Assembly: GCA_003445125.1 (NCBI GenBank)
Contig: DLVP01000174.1
Coordinates: 1 to 5,393 of the forward strand
Origin: Oscillospiraceae bacterium
GTDB taxonomy: Bacteria > Bacillota > Clostridia > Oscillospirales > Ruminococcaceae
Reading direction: 5' to 3'
DNA: 5,393 bases
Below are positions 4,563 to 5,393 of this stretch, piece after piece. Each line of letters opens with the position of its first letter. The stretch's first letter is position 1. The translations under genes were made by a program, and so were the position numbers. Under the pieces are notes generated by a model, which did not search any database, was not told the DNA's origin, and saw only the letters and a list, made by a program, of their open reading frames with translations.

Positions 4563-5369
4563 ATGGGAAGCGTGGATGCCCGCATTGTGCAGTACGGCAT
4601 TTTTGACTCCTCCGTGAGTATGCCCGAAGTGACCGAAACCCGAAACCGCCTTCTCACAAAATACGAATTTGAACTGTACCCTGCCGATTGTGCGGGAACG
4701 GCATATATTGACGATGTGCCGTACCCGCCGAAGGCAGGGCTGCTTTTGTGTGTCAAGCCGGGACAGCGCCGCCGCAGTCAGATGCCCTTCAAATGCTGCT
4801 GTCTGCATCTTCAGGTCGAAAGTCCCGCGCTTGCCCGTGAACTGGACCGTCTCCCGACGGCAAGCTTTCCGACGGATGCGGACGAATTGACGCGCGTGTT
4901 TTACAAAATGGCAATGCACGAACGAAACAGCCTTGCCGACGAGCTGTTTTTGCAAAGCTGTGCCGATCGGACTTTGTACCTGCTGCTGACGCTTACGGAA
5001 ACCCCCGCGTCCGACCGTGCGATCGACACAGCGCATACCGCCGTGCTCCGCGACATCCGAAACTATATGCGCAAAAACTTTGCCGAACCGCTTCCGCTGT
5101 CGCGCCTTGCCGAAATGGCGGCGCTCAGCCCGATTTATTTCCACCGTCTGTTCACGCAATTTTTCGGCATCATGCCCGCGCGCTTTCTGCTGAAGGAGCG
5201 CATCGGCGCCGCGCGGCGGCTGTTGTTGACCACCGATGCCCCGATTGCCGACATTGCCGCCGAATGTGGCTTTTCGTCGCAGTCACACTTCAACGACAGC
5301 TTCAAGAAACAAACCGGGCGTTCTCCCGCGCAATACCGCAAAGAAATGCTCAGCCGCGTTGATCTTTAA
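4563..5369 (+). CDS. AraC-family transcriptional regulator
   Basis: A 268-residue DNA-binding regulator. The C-terminal about 100 residues form the double helix-turn-helix of the AraC/XylS family. The first is around PLSRLAEMAALSPIYFHRLF (178-197). The second is around APIADIAAECGFSSQSHF (226-243), followed by the signature FKKQTGRSPAQYRK (247-260). The N-terminal about 155 residues are probably the ligand-sensing domain, but no specific fold or ligand can be named; there is a Cys-Cys-Cys run at 78-80. I chose ATG 4563, preceded by AAAGGGA with 7-base spacing. An in-frame TTG at 4533 would overlap the esterase end and lacks a site. The 13-base gap from axe2 implies one transcript, and control of the cluster with sugar induction is a reasonable inference. 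Confidence 0.93.
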   Translation: MGSVDARIVQYGIFDSSVSMPEVTETRNRLLTKYEFELYPADCAGTAYIDDVPYPPKAGLLLCVKPGQRRRSQMPFKCCCLHLQVESPALARELDRLPTASFPTDADELTRVFYKMAMHERNSLADELFLQSCADRTLYLLLTLTETPASDRAIDTAHTAVLRDIRNYMRKNFAEPLPLSRLAEMAALSPIYFHRLFTQFFGIMPARFLLKERIGAARRLLLTTDAPIADIAAECGFSSQSHFNDSFKKQTGRSPAQYRKEMLSRVDL

Positions 5370-5393
5370 CGAAAAAGCCACCCCCGCGCCCGA

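Noticed and set aside
3770..4756. 328-residue minus-strand open frame across the esterase
   Set aside because: Antisense shadow of axe2 and the araC start; no family features, and the plus frames are unmistakable.
4455..5159. 234-residue minus-strand open frame opposite the AraC gene
   Set aside because: Antisense shadow; the plus strand encodes a complete AraC double helix-turn-helix.
5370..5393. GC-rich sequence after araC as the 5' half of a terminator
   Set aside because: The window ends before any complementary arm could be seen.

Overview
The window looks like chromosomal DNA of a moderately GC-rich, spore-forming-lineage Firmicute, probably a gut Clostridia/Oscillospiraceae-type bacterium. 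This is inferred from strong GGAGG ribosome sites, a TTG start, consensus sigma-A promoters, a TPP riboswitch in front of a thiT-type ECF thiamine transporter gene, a YtaF-type sporulation membrane protein, a xylan-degradation esterase, and stem-loop intergenic repeats of the kind common in that group. No phage, plasmid, CRISPR, tRNA or rRNA signal was seen.

Layout. Bases 1-444 carry no credible gene. They hold a patchwork of AT-rich degenerate direct repeats (about 138-172 bp apart) and GC-rich paired-hairpin modules in opposite orientations. A two-tier stem-loop (445-496) then leads into a small SLOG-family (YpsA/DUF1273-like) gene starting at a TTG (525-992, +). A perfect TTGACA-17-TATAAT promoter overlaps that gene's stop codon and drives a TPP riboswitch with intrinsic terminator (about 1033-1166), followed by the thiamine transporter S-component gene thiT (1209-1769, +) and its terminator.

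Convergent to thiT are two minus-strand genes: an SGNH/GDSL hydrolase (2609-1938) with its own promoter and terminator, and upstream of it a YtaF/MntP-family membrane protein (3318-2713). A divergent intergenic region with two related palindromes and a stem-loop separates ytaF from a tight plus-strand cluster. That cluster comprises an 83-residue free-standing protein resembling the middle domain of fatty acid kinase FakA (3640-3891), an Axe2-type acetylxylan esterase (3896-4549) and an AraC-family regulator (4563-5369). Gaps are 4 and 13 bases, so the three are probably one transcript.

How they may work together. The esterase has no signal peptide, so it probably deacetylates imported xylo-oligosaccharides in the cytoplasm, with the adjacent AraC protein as a candidate local regulator. 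The FakA-like mini-protein is the least expected member: it keeps the paired histidines of the FakA middle domain but lacks the kinase and FakB-facing domains. The thiT unit is a classical thiamine-repressed uptake gene. Because no terminator lies between the SLOG gene and the riboswitch, SLOG transcripts should also end, or not, according to TPP. Most of the window is ordinary, recognisable accessory metabolism. The orphan FakA-like domain and the structured intergenic elements are the parts most worth a second look.
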